Shown: positions 47,780 through 55,575, numbered from the stretch's first letter. The stretch: DNA of 64,000 bases from Bacillus alkalicellulosilyticus (GCF_002019795.1 NZ_KV917381.1:3256068-3320067), one strand, 5' to 3'. Program-made: numbers and translations. The notes: a model not told the origin generated them from the letters alone.

Positions 47780-47814
47780 TCGACAAAAGGGAAGTTTTTC
47801 CTTTTGTCGAGGGC
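47776..47814 (-). terminator. Perfect 15-bp hairpin after the amidase gene
   Basis: GCCCTCGACAAAAGG (47776-47790) and its exact complement (47800-47814). It lies 16 nt past the amidase stop and contains the GACAAAAGG shared with the hairpins at 7240 and 44570. Confidence 0.75.
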
Positions 47815-47830
47815 TGTAAACTTTTATCTA

Positions 47831-49066
47831 CTATTCATTAAAAAGACGAGACCATGTTTGCGGGCCAACAATTCCATCAACTGTGATGCCTTCGCTTCTT
47901 TGAAAATTTCGAACTGCTCTTTCAGTAACTGGACCATATAATCCATCAGCCGTTACATTCAATGCTCTTTGTACTCTTCTTACATCGTCTCCCCTCATAA
48001 ATGGTGACTGTAATGAGAGTAGCCGTTCATACCCTGGCTGAGTTGAACCATTTACTCTGTCTAATGCTCTCCATGTTTGTGGACCAACGATCCCATCTAC
48101 TGTTAATCTATGCCTTCTTTGAAAATCACGAACTCTCTGTTCCGTTTCTGGACCAAATAACCCATCGACCATTGCACCCGTTTTTCGTTGTACTTCTTGA
48201 ACATCCGAGCCTCGCATCATCGGCTGGATATAGCGAAGCAATCGCCTTGATTCGCTTAAATGAACTTCCTCCATCTCATTGGGTTCATCAGTAGGAGAAC
48301 CATGTTCAATTACTTCTTCTCTTGCTTCCGCATCTCGTAAAGCAACTCTTGTTTCTGGTCCTACAATCCCATCCACTCCAATGTTTGCACTTCTCTGGAA
48401 GCGGACAACACCATCATAGGTTAGCGGGCCAAAGATACCATCGATCGGACCTGCATCAAATCCTAGTTCAGTTAAGCGCTCTTGTAATGCTCGAACATCA
48501 TCGCCTTGGTCTCCTCTAGACAGAAAAGTTCTTTGTCTTGCTCCAGCAACATAAGTAGGAGAAGGCAACGCCGTGCCTGGAGTTTCGCCAGTTCGATTAT
48601 ATAATTGTCTACGAAATGTATTCATATTAACCGATGGACATGGCTTCCATGAGTACCCAGGGAATTCTATATGTCCTAGGACATCGTCTATCGAAAGATT
48701 TAATTCACTAATTAACCACGCTGTAAGTTCTTGAGCAGCATTTCTTTGAGCATCTCCTAAAGTCTGAGAACGGAAATCCCCGACCATACAAATCCCTACT
48801 GCCCTTCCGTTACTGTTACCAACGTGATAGCTGACTACTTCGAGGTCATGGCACCAATGAATGGAACCATCCTTATCAACAACATAATGATAACCAATCC
48901 CTGGCCAACCTAATTCATTAACATGATATCTGGCAAAGGCTTCTGCACTCCCTGATGTTGTAGCACTATGATGAATTGCAATATTCGTTATTGCTGAACG
49001 AGAACGCCTACGGTAAGTTCGACTCCTATGTCTGGCAAGTGAGTTACGCTTATCAATAATATTCAT
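47831..49066 (-). CDS. N-acetylmuramoyl-L-alanine amidase with three peptidoglycan-binding repeats
   Basis: A 411-residue protein with an N-terminal amidase_2/PGRP-type domain (about 25-165). Zinc ligands are H32/H33 in IHHSATT, a middle His in YHVGNSNGRAVG, and the HIEFPGYSWKPCPS segment. Three PG_binding_1 repeats follow (about 190-250, 275-335 and 350-411), each ending VDGIVGPxT. It cleaves the bond between muramic acid and the stem peptide. There is no signal peptide; the N-terminus is very basic (RHRSRTYRRRSRS). It could be released by lysis or act in the mother cell. TGAGGTGATAGT precedes the ATG. Confidence 0.9.
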   Translation of the reverse strand: MNIIDKRNSLARHRSRTYRRRSRSAITNIAIHHSATTSGSAEAFARYHVNELGWPGIGYHYVVDKDGSIHWCHDLEVVSYHVGNSNGRAVGICMVGDFRSQTLGDAQRNAAQELTAWLISELNLSIDDVLGHIEFPGYSWKPCPSVNMNTFRRQLYNRTGETPGTALPSPTYVAGARQRTFLSRGDQGDDVRALQERLTELGFDAGPIDGIFGPLTYDGVVRFQRSANIGVDGIVGPETRVALRDAEAREEVIEHGSPTDEPNEMEEVHLSESRRLLRYIQPMMRGSDVQEVQRKTGAMVDGLFGPETEQRVRDFQRRHRLTVDGIVGPQTWRALDRVNGSTQPGYERLLSLQSPFMRGDDVRRVQRALNVTADGLYGPVTERAVRNFQRSEGITVDGIVGPQTWSRLFNE

Positions 49067-49153
49067 ACTATCACCTCATTACTATATATATTGAATCATC
49101 GTAAGTAAGGTGATAATATCTTTAGTTTTTTTAGGATTTTACATGGTGTAACT

Positions 49154-49804
49154 CTACCATCGAATCGCTGCTATTGTCTCACTTATCTTTTCTTTTTGTT
49201 TTGACGTGAGTCCCCAACTATCAATTTCTGTAATCAATTCTGACATTTTCCCAAAGCCTTTAGCTATACCATTTAAACGAGCTGTCAGAGTGGCACGTTT
49301 AAACTCCTCATGGCTATGAAAAAGTTGTTTTAATGGCTCTACAGCTGTGGCATAACGTTTTAAATAATATTTTTGATGATAGTCTTCTGCATTAGTAAAA
49401 GATGAAAAGGGTGCAATGACCGTTTGAATGTCACCCTGTTTTATTTCTTCCCACTTCTTTTTTTCAGTGACTATTATTTCTTTTTGCTGTTCATCATGAT
49501 AAAACAAAATCGAAATGTATTGTCGCTCTCTGTACGTTCGTTTCACAAGAGCATTATGGTGAGTCCAAAATACAGTAAGAATGTCTTGATAGGAAATATG
49601 ATTTGGATCAAACTGTATTTGTAACGTTTCCGTATGATCACCTAAGTTACGATACGTAGGTTCTTCGGTCGTCCCTCCCGCATATCCTACTATCGTTTCT
49701 ATAATTCCAGGAAGATGTCCGAACCGGGCATCAGGTCCCCAAAATCAACCCATTCCAAAGGTCGCGATTTGTTTATTATTTGCTTGCAGATTATAGCTTG
49801 TCAT
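49154..49804 (-). CDS. msrA: Peptide-methionine (S)-S-oxide reductase with in-frame TGA at the catalytic position (candidate selenoprotein MsrA)
   Basis: A single frame of 217 codons is open apart from one TGA at codon 20 (49745-49747). Reading it as X gives [13 protein letters not shown], where all MsrA enzymes have Cys (G-C-F-W); the rest of the MsrA fold follows intact ([39 protein letters not shown]). No cysteine codon occurs elsewhere in the frame. ATG at 49804 overlaps the upstream msrAB gene by 14 bp, with GGGTGA 5 nt before it. If TGA is read as selenocysteine, the product is a 216-residue Sec-MsrA without a resolving Cys; otherwise it is a nonsense-mutated pseudogene. Conventional calling would show only a 130-residue fragment from 49546. 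Confidence 0.75.
49707..49744 (-). promoter_or_regulatory. Candidate bacterial SECIS element downstream of the TGA
   Basis: In the mRNA, GAUG (49732-49729) pairs with CAUC (49717-49714), and CCG with CGG inside, leaving a C-A mismatch and a GUU loop closed by G-C, so the apex reads GGUUC. The apical GGUU lies 19 nt after the UGA; Escherichia coli fdhF has its GGU about 18 nt after. An outer pairing of GGGA with UUCC extends the stem across a 3-nt bulge. It follows the rule of a G early in the apical loop of bacterial SECIS hairpins. Confidence 0.5.
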
Positions 49805-50774
49805 TTGACTCACCCGTTTCAAACAACGCTTTATACTCTCCGTAGCCTTCTTTTATTAAATCGTCTTTTGAGATAAAACGAAGAGCTGCTGAATTAATAC
49901 AATAGCGAAGACCTCCCTTATCTCTTGGACCATCTGGGAATACATGACCTAAATGAGAATCTCCATATTTACTTCGAACTTCTGTACGAACCATTCCGTG
50001 ACTTTTATCTACTGTATCCGTAATGTGAAAATGGCTAATTGGTCTTGTAAAGCTTGGCCATCCACACCCAGAATCATATTTATCCTTAGAACTAAATAAC
50101 GGCTCTCCAGATACGATATCTACATATATCCCCTCTTGCTTATGGTCATGAAACTCATTGGCAAATGGTCTTTCAGTTCCATTGTTTTGAGTGACTTCAT
50201 ATTGAATAGGTGTTAATGATTCCTTTAACTTCTCTAGGTCCTTTTCAACTTTCCATTTCGTTTCAGTAAAGTCTTTTCGTCCTGACCCTTCATAATAGCG
50301 ATTATAATGGTATGGATTTTTCTTATAATAATCTTGGTGGCCCTCTTCGGCAGGGTAGAAAGGTTTGGCAGGGAGAATATCCGTTACTATTGGTTTATTG
50401 AACTTATTTAAGTTTTCTATTTGAGCCTTAGACTTTTCGGCTAGCTCCTTTTGTTTTTCATTATGATAGAAGATAGCTGTTTTATAATGTTCACCTCTAT
50501 CGTGAAATTGCCCTCCTTCATCCGTAGGGTCAATATTTCTCCAAAAAATATCTAGTAATTTTTCATAAGGAAATACGTTTGGATCGAAAGTAATTTCCAC
50601 CACTTCACGATGACCAGTTGAACCTGTTACTACTTCCTCATAAGAAGGATTTTCTTTATGCCCTCCTGAAAATCCGGAAATCACACTATGAATACCAGGA
50701 AACTCAGTAAAGGGTTTTACCATGCACCAGAAACAACCTCCTGCAAACGTAGCTTTCTCTAATTTTGCTGTCAT
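49791..50774 (-). CDS. msrAB: Methionine sulfoxide reductase MsrA-MsrB fusion
   Basis: A 327-residue bifunctional enzyme. The N-terminal MsrA domain has catalytic C14 in GGCFWC and HxDYY-type [11 protein letters not shown]. The C-terminal MsrB domain (about 185-315) has SGCGWPSF and catalytic Cys in [11 protein letters not shown]; the second Cys pair for zinc is not visible. It reduces both S and R diastereomers of methionine sulfoxide. ATG at 50774 has AGAGGTGA 5 nt upstream. It is the first gene of a two-gene unit with the TGA-containing msrA. Confidence 0.94.
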   Translation of the reverse strand: MTAKLEKATFAGGCFWCMVKPFTEFPGIHSVISGFSGGHKENPSYEEVVTGSTGHREVVEITFDPNVFPYEKLLDIFWRNIDPTDEGGQFHDRGEHYKTAIFYHNEKQKELAEKSKAQIENLNKFNKPIVTDILPAKPFYPAEEGHQDYYKKNPYHYNRYYEGSGRKDFTETKWKVEKDLEKLKESLTPIQYEVTQNNGTERPFANEFHDHKQEGIYVDIVSGEPLFSSKDKYDSGCGWPSFTRPISHFHITDTVDKSHGMVRTEVRSKYGDSHLGHVFPDGPRDKGGLRYCINSAALRFISKDDLIKEGYGEYKALFETGESNDKL

Positions 50775-50974
50775 GCCATTCACCTCTTTTATATTTTAAA
50801 GTACAACAAGGAGATATTATATTATAGTTCATAAGATACCTTGATTATAAACAATCCTTTTGCGTAAAGAAAATAATACTGCTTTTCCTTTTAGTATCGT
50901 TCATAATCTTTTCATTCCATACAGATATCCATTATCATAGAAGTAACGGTCATTTCAGATAAAGGAGTGTAGAC

Positions 50975-52213
50975 ATGTCGAGCAAAACTAGTATGGGTAA
51001 GCGAATCATTATTTTTTGTTCGTCCTTAGTAAGACTTCATCATACCAATGCCTTTTTATTTTTTATACTAAGTATCTCCGGAATCCTATTATTTTCATCC
51101 GCTTTTCGTTCAAGCTTTCCTTCTTTACGTGTACCGTTGAGAGATGTTCATATTTGGATTGGTATGGTAAGCTGTTTTCCACTTCTCCTCTACTTTCTAA
51201 ACATGAGAAAGCATATCAGAAGCATTCGCAAACGTAAAAATAATCAAATCAACTTAACTATAGTTCTATCCATTTTAATCCTTCTCATCGTATCAGGGGT
51301 AATATTAACCTTTCAAAGGCATATGTCTCCTGTTGTGGCATCATCGTCTCTCTTCATTCATAATTTAGCAACATGGTTCGGGTTGCCATATGTTATTTAT
51401 CATAGTGTAACTAGAAGCAAATGGTTTAAGAAACGATATAAGGACACTCAACAACCGATAATAAAAGAACCACTAGAGATTAAAAACAATAATCCAATCT
51501 ATAGGAGAAGAACGTTTCTTAAACTTACCAGTGCAACTATCCTGGTTGTCATGTTTTTCCCATTTGTAGCTAGATGGTTAAACCTCTCAAACCCATTAGG
51601 AAATGTAAAAGAGAGCTCCATGTCTCCTTCTTTTTCTCCAATGCCCAAACCAGCCCCACAGTCTGCTCCGCCAATTGGTGGAGGAAAAAGAGGTGAATTT
51701 CGTTATTATACCGTCACAGAGATACCAAAACTAACTGATGAAAATTGGAGTTTAACGATTGATGGGCTAGTTGAAAAACAGATGTCCCTTAATTGGGAGC
51801 AGTTCCTACAATTAAAAAGAGAAGTTCAAGTTAGTGATTTCCATTGTATAACAGGTTGGAGTGTCTATTCTGGAACATGGGAAGGGATTCCATTGTGGTG
51901 GCTGCTCGAACAGGTAGGGGTTAAAAAGGATGCCACATTCGTCAAATTTTACTCTGCAGATGGTGTATATACAGATTCGCTAGCGTTATTTCAAGCGAAG
52001 GCCAAAGACATCATGGTAGCTGTATTGCTAGATGGAGAACTTATCACCGAACAAAATGGTGGACCGGTCCGTTTAATTGTACCCCAGATGTATGCTTATA
52101 AAGCTGTAAAATGGTTAAATCGGATTGAATTAATTGATTATGAACATATTGGATATTGGGAAGAGAGAGGCTACCCTAAAAATGCAACTGTAGGTATCCC
52201 ACTAAACCTTTAA
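50975..52213 (+). CDS. Membrane molybdopterin oxidoreductase: cytochrome b-like domain fused to sulfite-oxidase-fold domain
   Basis: A 412-residue protein. Four N-terminal membrane helices (about 25-44, 57-76, 93-112 and 122-145) carry His residues (H22/H23, H59, H129, H143) suited to bind heme b. An internal twin-arginine motif (RRRTFLKL, about 177-184) is followed by a fifth helix. A Pro/Ser linker leads to a sulfite-oxidase-type molybdopterin domain (about 240-400), whose likely Mo ligand is Cys291 in FHCITGWSV. This corresponds to a fused MsrQ- and MsrP-like (YedZ/YedY) arrangement, divergent from the msr genes; a role in envelope methionine-sulfoxide repair is inferred. AAAGGAGTG precedes the ATG. 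Confidence 0.8.
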   Translation: MSSKTSMGKRIIIFCSSLVRLHHTNAFLFFILSISGILLFSSAFRSSFPSLRVPLRDVHIWIGMVSCFPLLLYFLNMRKHIRSIRKRKNNQINLTIVLSILILLIVSGVILTFQRHMSPVVASSSLFIHNLATWFGLPYVIYHSVTRSKWFKKRYKDTQQPIIKEPLEIKNNNPIYRRRTFLKLTSATILVVMFFPFVARWLNLSNPLGNVKESSMSPSFSPMPKPAPQSAPPIGGGKRGEFRYYTVTEIPKLTDENWSLTIDGLVEKQMSLNWEQFLQLKREVQVSDFHCITGWSVYSGTWEGIPLWWLLEQVGVKKDATFVKFYSADGVYTDSLALFQAKAKDIMVAVLLDGELITEQNGGPVRLIVPQMYAYKAVKWLNRIELIDYEHIGYWEERGYPKNATVGIPLNL

Positions 52214-52292
52214 GGTAATTATGATATTTCATCTCCATTTTCTACATAATCTAACCGTATTTTAGCCATCTTAAGTAAGAGGTGATACAAAG

Positions 52293-52799
52293 ATGGCAAA
52301 GAAGGTAGATACAACAATCGAAATATCAGCTTGGATTATTACTTCAATCTTTTTACTAATTTTTATTCCTAAGAATAAAATAAGAGAAGCGCACTTATCC
52401 TTTCTATTTAAACAAATAATCACATGGTTGTTTGGATTAGTAGTAGTGGAAACAAAATTAATATCTTATCCTCATCGCACCTTTTTTAAGAGAGCAAACA
52501 AGGCAAGTTTTACGTTTGAATATTTTGTCTATCCGTCATTATGTTCTCTATTTAATGTTCATTACCCAGAAAAAAGTCATTATTTCAAAAAAATACTCTA
52601 TTATGGTTTCCATACTTCACTAATAACCGTTTTCGAAGTAATTTTGGTTAAATATACGGATTTAATTAGGTATCCAAAGTGGAAGTGGTATTGGAGCTTT
52701 ACTACCATCTGGATGTCATATTATATATCCCGTGTGTACTTCAGATGGTTTTTTAAAGATTCAACTTTTTTTAGCAAAAAAGTTCTCTATCCTGAATAA
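52293..52799 (+). CDS. CBO0543-family membrane protein
   Basis: A 168-residue protein with about four membrane helices, including an N-terminal SAWIITSIFLLIFIP and a typical WxxxxTTIWMSYYISRVYF C-terminal segment. This matches the CBO0543 family of Firmicutes membrane proteins, function unknown. TAAGAGGTGA precedes the ATG. It follows the molybdopterin oxidoreductase by 79 nt on the same strand and may share its transcript. Confidence 0.7.
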   Translation: MAKKVDTTIEISAWIITSIFLLIFIPKNKIREAHLSFLFKQIITWLFGLVVVETKLISYPHRTFFKRANKASFTFEYFVYPSLCSLFNVHYPEKSHYFKKILYYGFHTSLITVFEVILVKYTDLIRYPKWKWYWSFTTIWMSYYISRVYFRWFFKDSTFFSKKVLYPE

Positions 52800-52834
52800 T
52801 CACCGATGTATGTCTTATATCGCTCTACTAAATA

Positions 52835-52880
52835 GGGTTGTCCAAAAAGTCAGAAATCGACTGTTTTGGACAACCCCTTT
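52835..52880. terminator. Strong terminator between CBO0543 gene and ykuV
   Basis: GGGTTGTCCAAAA / TTTTGGACAACCC, plus AGTC/GACT inside, followed by CTTTTTT on the plus strand. It lies between convergent genes. Confidence 0.9.
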
Positions 52881-52881
52881 T

Positions 52882-53334
52882 TTATTCTTTTATTCCTAAA
52901 ACTCGATTCACTCGTTTTGTGAGCATTTTCATCCCACCACCACCAGCTTGAAAATGGCGGAGTTGTCCTTCTTCATCAAATACATAATAGGATGGTACAT
53001 ACTCATTTTCAAAACCATCGGTAATTTTATGTCCACTATCAATAGCGATTGGTTGTGTCATGTCATGTTCAGCAGCAACCGCCTTAATTTGCTCTACATC
53101 AAGGTCTTTTTCTGAACGTGGCATATGAATGGCAATCACGTTCAATTGGTCTTTATAATTATCGCGAAACTCATTAACATTTGGCATCGCTTCTTTACAT
53201 AAGCCACATGAAATCGACCAAAAATGAATCAGTGTTGGTTTGTTTCCTAGCAATTGTTCTTTTGTGACTTCACCATTTAACCACTCTGTTGCACCAGAAA
53301 GTTCAGGTAATGGAGAACGTAGTCTTAATGCCAT
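52882..53334 (-). CDS. ykuV: Thioredoxin-like thiol-disulfide oxidoreductase (YkuV)
   Basis: A 150-residue cytosolic thioredoxin-fold protein with active site C43-G-L-C46 in FWSISCGLCKEAMP and cis-Pro in EYVPSYYVFD. There is no signal peptide, which separates it from ResA-type proteins. YkuV of B. subtilis has the same length and sits beside ykuU. It may reduce the neighbouring peroxiredoxin or other cytosolic disulfides. TAAAGGAGCGG precedes the ATG. Confidence 0.88.
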   Translation of the reverse strand: MALRLRSPLPELSGATEWLNGEVTKEQLLGNKPTLIHFWSISCGLCKEAMPNVNEFRDNYKDQLNVIAIHMPRSEKDLDVEQIKAVAAEHDMTQPIAIDSGHKITDGFENEYVPSYYVFDEEGQLRHFQAGGGGMKMLTKRVNRVLGIKE

Positions 53335-53378
53335 GTATACCCGCTCCTTTATACGGCAATGCCGTCTTTATCCGAAAG

Positions 53379-53402
53379 AGGTCTAACATGGTTGCTAGAC
53401 CT
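53379..53402 (-). terminator. Weak hairpin between ykuU and ykuV
   Basis: AGGTCTA / TAGACCT, 7-bp stem with a 10-nt loop. On the minus strand it is followed by CTTTC, so it may attenuate rather than end transcription. Confidence 0.4.
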
Positions 53403-53431
53403 TTTATCGGTTATTCCTGTTTAGTACTATC

Positions 53432-53977
53432 CTATAATGTTTCTTGACCAGGTTTCCAGTTTGCCGGGCAGAGTCCACCTGTTTGTAGCGCTTGAAGGAC
53501 ACGTAATGTTTCGTCAACATCACGTCCAATGTTGTTGTGATTGACAACGGCATACATTAACTCACCTTCTGGGCTAATAATGAATAGGCCTCGAAGAGCT
53601 ATTCCTTCCTCTTCTATTAATACCCCGTAGTCACGAGAAACTTGATGGTTTGTATCAGCAGCTAATGGGTATTTTAACTCTCCTAATCCATTGTCATCAC
53701 GGGATGTATTAATCCAAGCTTTATGAGTATGTATTGTATCTGTAGAGACACCAATTACTTCAGCATCTAAATCTTCAAATTCGTCATAACGGTCACTTAT
53801 CGATGTAATTTCAGTAGGACAGACAAATGTGAAATCCATTGGGTAAAAGAACAGTACAGTCCATTTGTCGTTTTTCATATTTTCTTCTAGACTTACCTTC
53901 CCAAATTCCCTATTCGGTAAGACCGCATCCATTTCAAATCTTGGTGCTTGCTTTGCTACCATACGTTTATCCGTCAT
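53432..53977 (-). CDS. ykuU: 2-Cys peroxiredoxin (YkuU)
   Basis: A 181-residue typical 2-Cys peroxiredoxin with peroxidatic C53 in FTFVCPTE and resolving C170 in GGLCPANW; the GGLG and YF structural motifs are less clear. It reduces hydrogen peroxide and organic peroxides using a thioredoxin-like donor, plausibly YkuV downstream. AGGAGGTTTA precedes the ATG. Order ykuT-ykuU-ykuV is as in B. subtilis. The upstream sequence has a loose TTATAA...TTAT pattern, insufficient to claim a PerR site. Confidence 0.93.
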   Translation of the reverse strand: MTDKRMVAKQAPRFEMDAVLPNREFGKVSLEENMKNDKWTVLFFYPMDFTFVCPTEITSISDRYDEFEDLDAEVIGVSTDTIHTHKAWINTSRDDNGLGELKYPLAADTNHQVSRDYGVLIEEEGIALRGLFIISPEGELMYAVVNHNNIGRDVDETLRVLQALQTGGLCPANWKPGQETL

Positions 53978-54221
53978 ATGTATTTAAACCTCCTGTTAAT
54001 GATGAAACATTTGTATTATAAGAGAATGCTTATTGTTAGTCAATTAATGTAAACTAGGCTTTTCTCTACGATTATAGTTTTACCATCTATTAGATGTTTA
54101 AACTTTAAATTTTTTAGATACTACTTCCAAGTTAGCGGGTTCTCATACACTTTTCAATTTGTTTTTATTTCTTGACAATGGTAAGCTTTTATTTACGTTT
54201 TATAACACGTAAAATAGGGAA

Positions 54222-54234
54222 AATAATGATTATT
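54222..54234. promoter_or_regulatory. 13-bp palindrome resembling a Fur-family operator
   Basis: AATAATGATTATT, perfect around a central G, matches the core of Fur/PerR 7-1-7 boxes (ATAAT-n-ATTAT). It is 27 bp upstream of the mscS-type start codon and just before its ribosome site. Confidence 0.35.
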
Positions 54235-54260
54235 CTATGAAATAGGAGTGATATTATTTA

Positions 54261-55091
54261 ATGGATTTTGATTTTGACAAAGAAATACTAACTGGTTTTT
54301 TTAGCGGCGCAATTATAATAGGAGCACAAATTATTTTTGCTCTCATCGTCTTTTTTATTGCTAAATCGATAGGCAAAAAGTTAATTACAAGTAGTTTTTC
54401 AAAAGTGGCCTCTCAGCGAAACATGACTAAAGGTAGAGTGATTACACTAGAAAAGCTAGCACAAAACGCATTTTCATATGCCCTGTTATTTGTATTAGCG
54501 ACGATCATATTAGCAATATTTGAAATCAATCCGGCTGGACTTATTGCTGGTGCAGGGATTATCGGTCTAGCGATTGGATTTGGTGCCCAAGGTCTAGTTA
54601 GTGATGTTGTGACTGGCTTTTTCCTATTACTCGAAAGGCAAATTGATGTAGAAGATTATGTCACAACAGGTGGTGTTGATGGCATTGTCGAGGAAGTGGG
54701 TATACGTACAACAAAAATAAGAGGATTTGATGGAACACTACACTACATACCAAATCGCGAGATTACTCATGTGAGTAACCATTCAAGAGGAAACATGCGC
54801 GCATTAGTCGACATGAGCATCTCATATAGTGATGACATCGATAAAGCAATGACCGTTATGCAATCCGTTTGTGACAGAATTGCGTTAGAAGACCAAACCA
54901 TTATAGAAGGACCAAATGTCGTTGGAGTTCAAGCACTCGGTGACTCAGATGTTGTTCTTCGCGTCATAGCAAAGACAGAGAATATGAATCAGTGGGCTGT
55001 TGAACGAAAGCTTAGAAAAGAACTCAAAGAAGCTCTGGATGAAAACGGTATAGAAATTCCATTCCCCCACCAAGTATATATTCAAAAATAA
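54261..55091 (+). CDS. ykuT: Small-conductance mechanosensitive channel (MscS family, YkuT)
   Basis: A 276-residue MscS-type channel. Two N-terminal helices are followed by the pore helix TM3 with its Gly/Ala-rich stretch GLIAGAGIIGLAIGFGAQG and the gate-proximal SDVVTGFFLLLERQIDVEDYV. The C-terminal cytoplasmic beta and alpha/beta domains end at PFPHQVYIQ. It releases solutes upon hypo-osmotic shock. AATAGGAGTGA lies upstream at a slightly long spacing. It is divergent from ykuU as in B. subtilis. Confidence 0.93.
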   Translation: MDFDFDKEILTGFFSGAIIIGAQIIFALIVFFIAKSIGKKLITSSFSKVASQRNMTKGRVITLEKLAQNAFSYALLFVLATIILAIFEINPAGLIAGAGIIGLAIGFGAQGLVSDVVTGFFLLLERQIDVEDYVTTGGVDGIVEEVGIRTTKIRGFDGTLHYIPNREITHVSNHSRGNMRALVDMSISYSDDIDKAMTVMQSVCDRIALEDQTIIEGPNVVGVQALGDSDVVLRVIAKTENMNQWAVERKLRKELKEALDENGIEIPFPHQVYIQK

Positions 55092-55113
55092 AAACGGCTT
55101 TGCCGTTTTTTAT
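55091..55113 (+). terminator. Terminator of ykuT
   Basis: AAAACGGC-ttt-GCCGTTTT followed by TTATT, directly after the stop. Confidence 0.85.
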
Positions 55114-55118
55114 TTATT

Positions 55119-55209
55119 GCGATGAGCGAAGCCACTGCCTTCCTTTTCGAAAGTGCTGTAATAAGTGTACTTTTTATTACAGCACGCGCAGTGTGCGGAG
55201 CCATCGCCC
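55119..55209. repeat. Dispersed intergenic repeat, copy C
   Basis: GCGATGAGCGAAGCCACTGCC, then a perfect 12-bp stem GTGCTGTAATAA (55153-55164) / TTATTACAGCAC (55174-55185), then GCGCAGTGTGCGGAGCCATCGCCC. This copy has the best preserved hairpin of the family. The gap 55113-55545 contains no gene, only repeats. Confidence 0.85.
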
Positions 55210-55289
55210 TTCATGAACTAGCTTTCAAAACATCCCTGAGCTAGCACAATTTTTATACTTTCCTATCAGTTATAAAAAGCAACAAAGTC

Positions 55290-55360
55290 CCCCTTTTTTA
55301 AGGTGTTTTACAAATGCCTTTCTTGTAAAACACACGCAGTGTGCGAAGCCCTTGCTCTTC
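55290..55360. repeat. Dispersed intergenic repeat, copy D (shorter)
   Basis: Stem GTGTTTTACAA (55303-55313) / TTGTAAAACAC (55323-55333), then ACGCAGTGTGCGAAGCCCTTGCTC. The left flank GCGAAGCCACTGCC is missing. It lies tandem to copy C. Confidence 0.7.
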
Positions 55361-55411
55361 CTGAGTTATCCTTCAGGGCATCTATGAAATCTTTAGAATA
55401 GTCTTCCTACT

Positions 55412-55490
55412 GAACAGAAAAGACGTAACCCTTTTGAGGGCATGGAAAAAGTTAACCTAACTTTTTCCGTGCCCTCTCCCTTTTCTGTTC
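55412..55490. repeat. Nested inverted repeats
   Basis: Outer arms GAACAGAAAAG (55412-55422) and CTTTTCTGTTC (55480-55490) enclose an inner 18-bp hairpin, GAGGGCATGGAAAAAGTTA / TAACTTTTTCCGTGCCCTC (55436-55475). TTTT follows. No gene ends nearby on the minus strand. Confidence 0.75.
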
Positions 55491-55546
55491 TTTTATCTGG
55501 TACAAACTGTTACTCAATTTTTTCAATAGATTCTTTCTGATAGCCT

Positions 55547-55575
55547 ACACATTTCCCAAAAGTGAACATACGCTA
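55547..55575 (+). promoter_or_regulatory. SigK-type promoter of the CotW-like gene
   Basis: ACAC (55547-55550), 16-bp spacer, CATACGCTA (55567-55575), an exact CATAnnnTA. The gene starts at 55614. Confidence 0.6.

Noticed and set aside
48001..48294. Plus-strand ORFs inside the amidase gene
   Set aside because: Antisense shadow of the peptidoglycan-binding repeats; no start signals.
49154..49546. Independent 130-residue MsrA C-terminal fragment starting at GTG 49546
   Set aside because: The same frame continues upstream to ATG 49804, interrupted only by the TGA at the catalytic position, and GTG 49546 has no ribosome site. It is the 3' part of the full gene.
49154..49804. Simple pseudogene call for the TGA-containing msrA
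   Set aside because: Possible but not preferred: the only defect is at the one codon where Sec is known to replace Cys, a SECIS-like hairpin follows, and the rest of the frame is intact. It is kept as the main alternative.
50858..50974. Promoters in the msrAB/oxidoreductase divergent region
   Set aside because: Several AT-rich hexamers exist, but none gives a convincing -35/-10 pair with 16-18 bp spacing.
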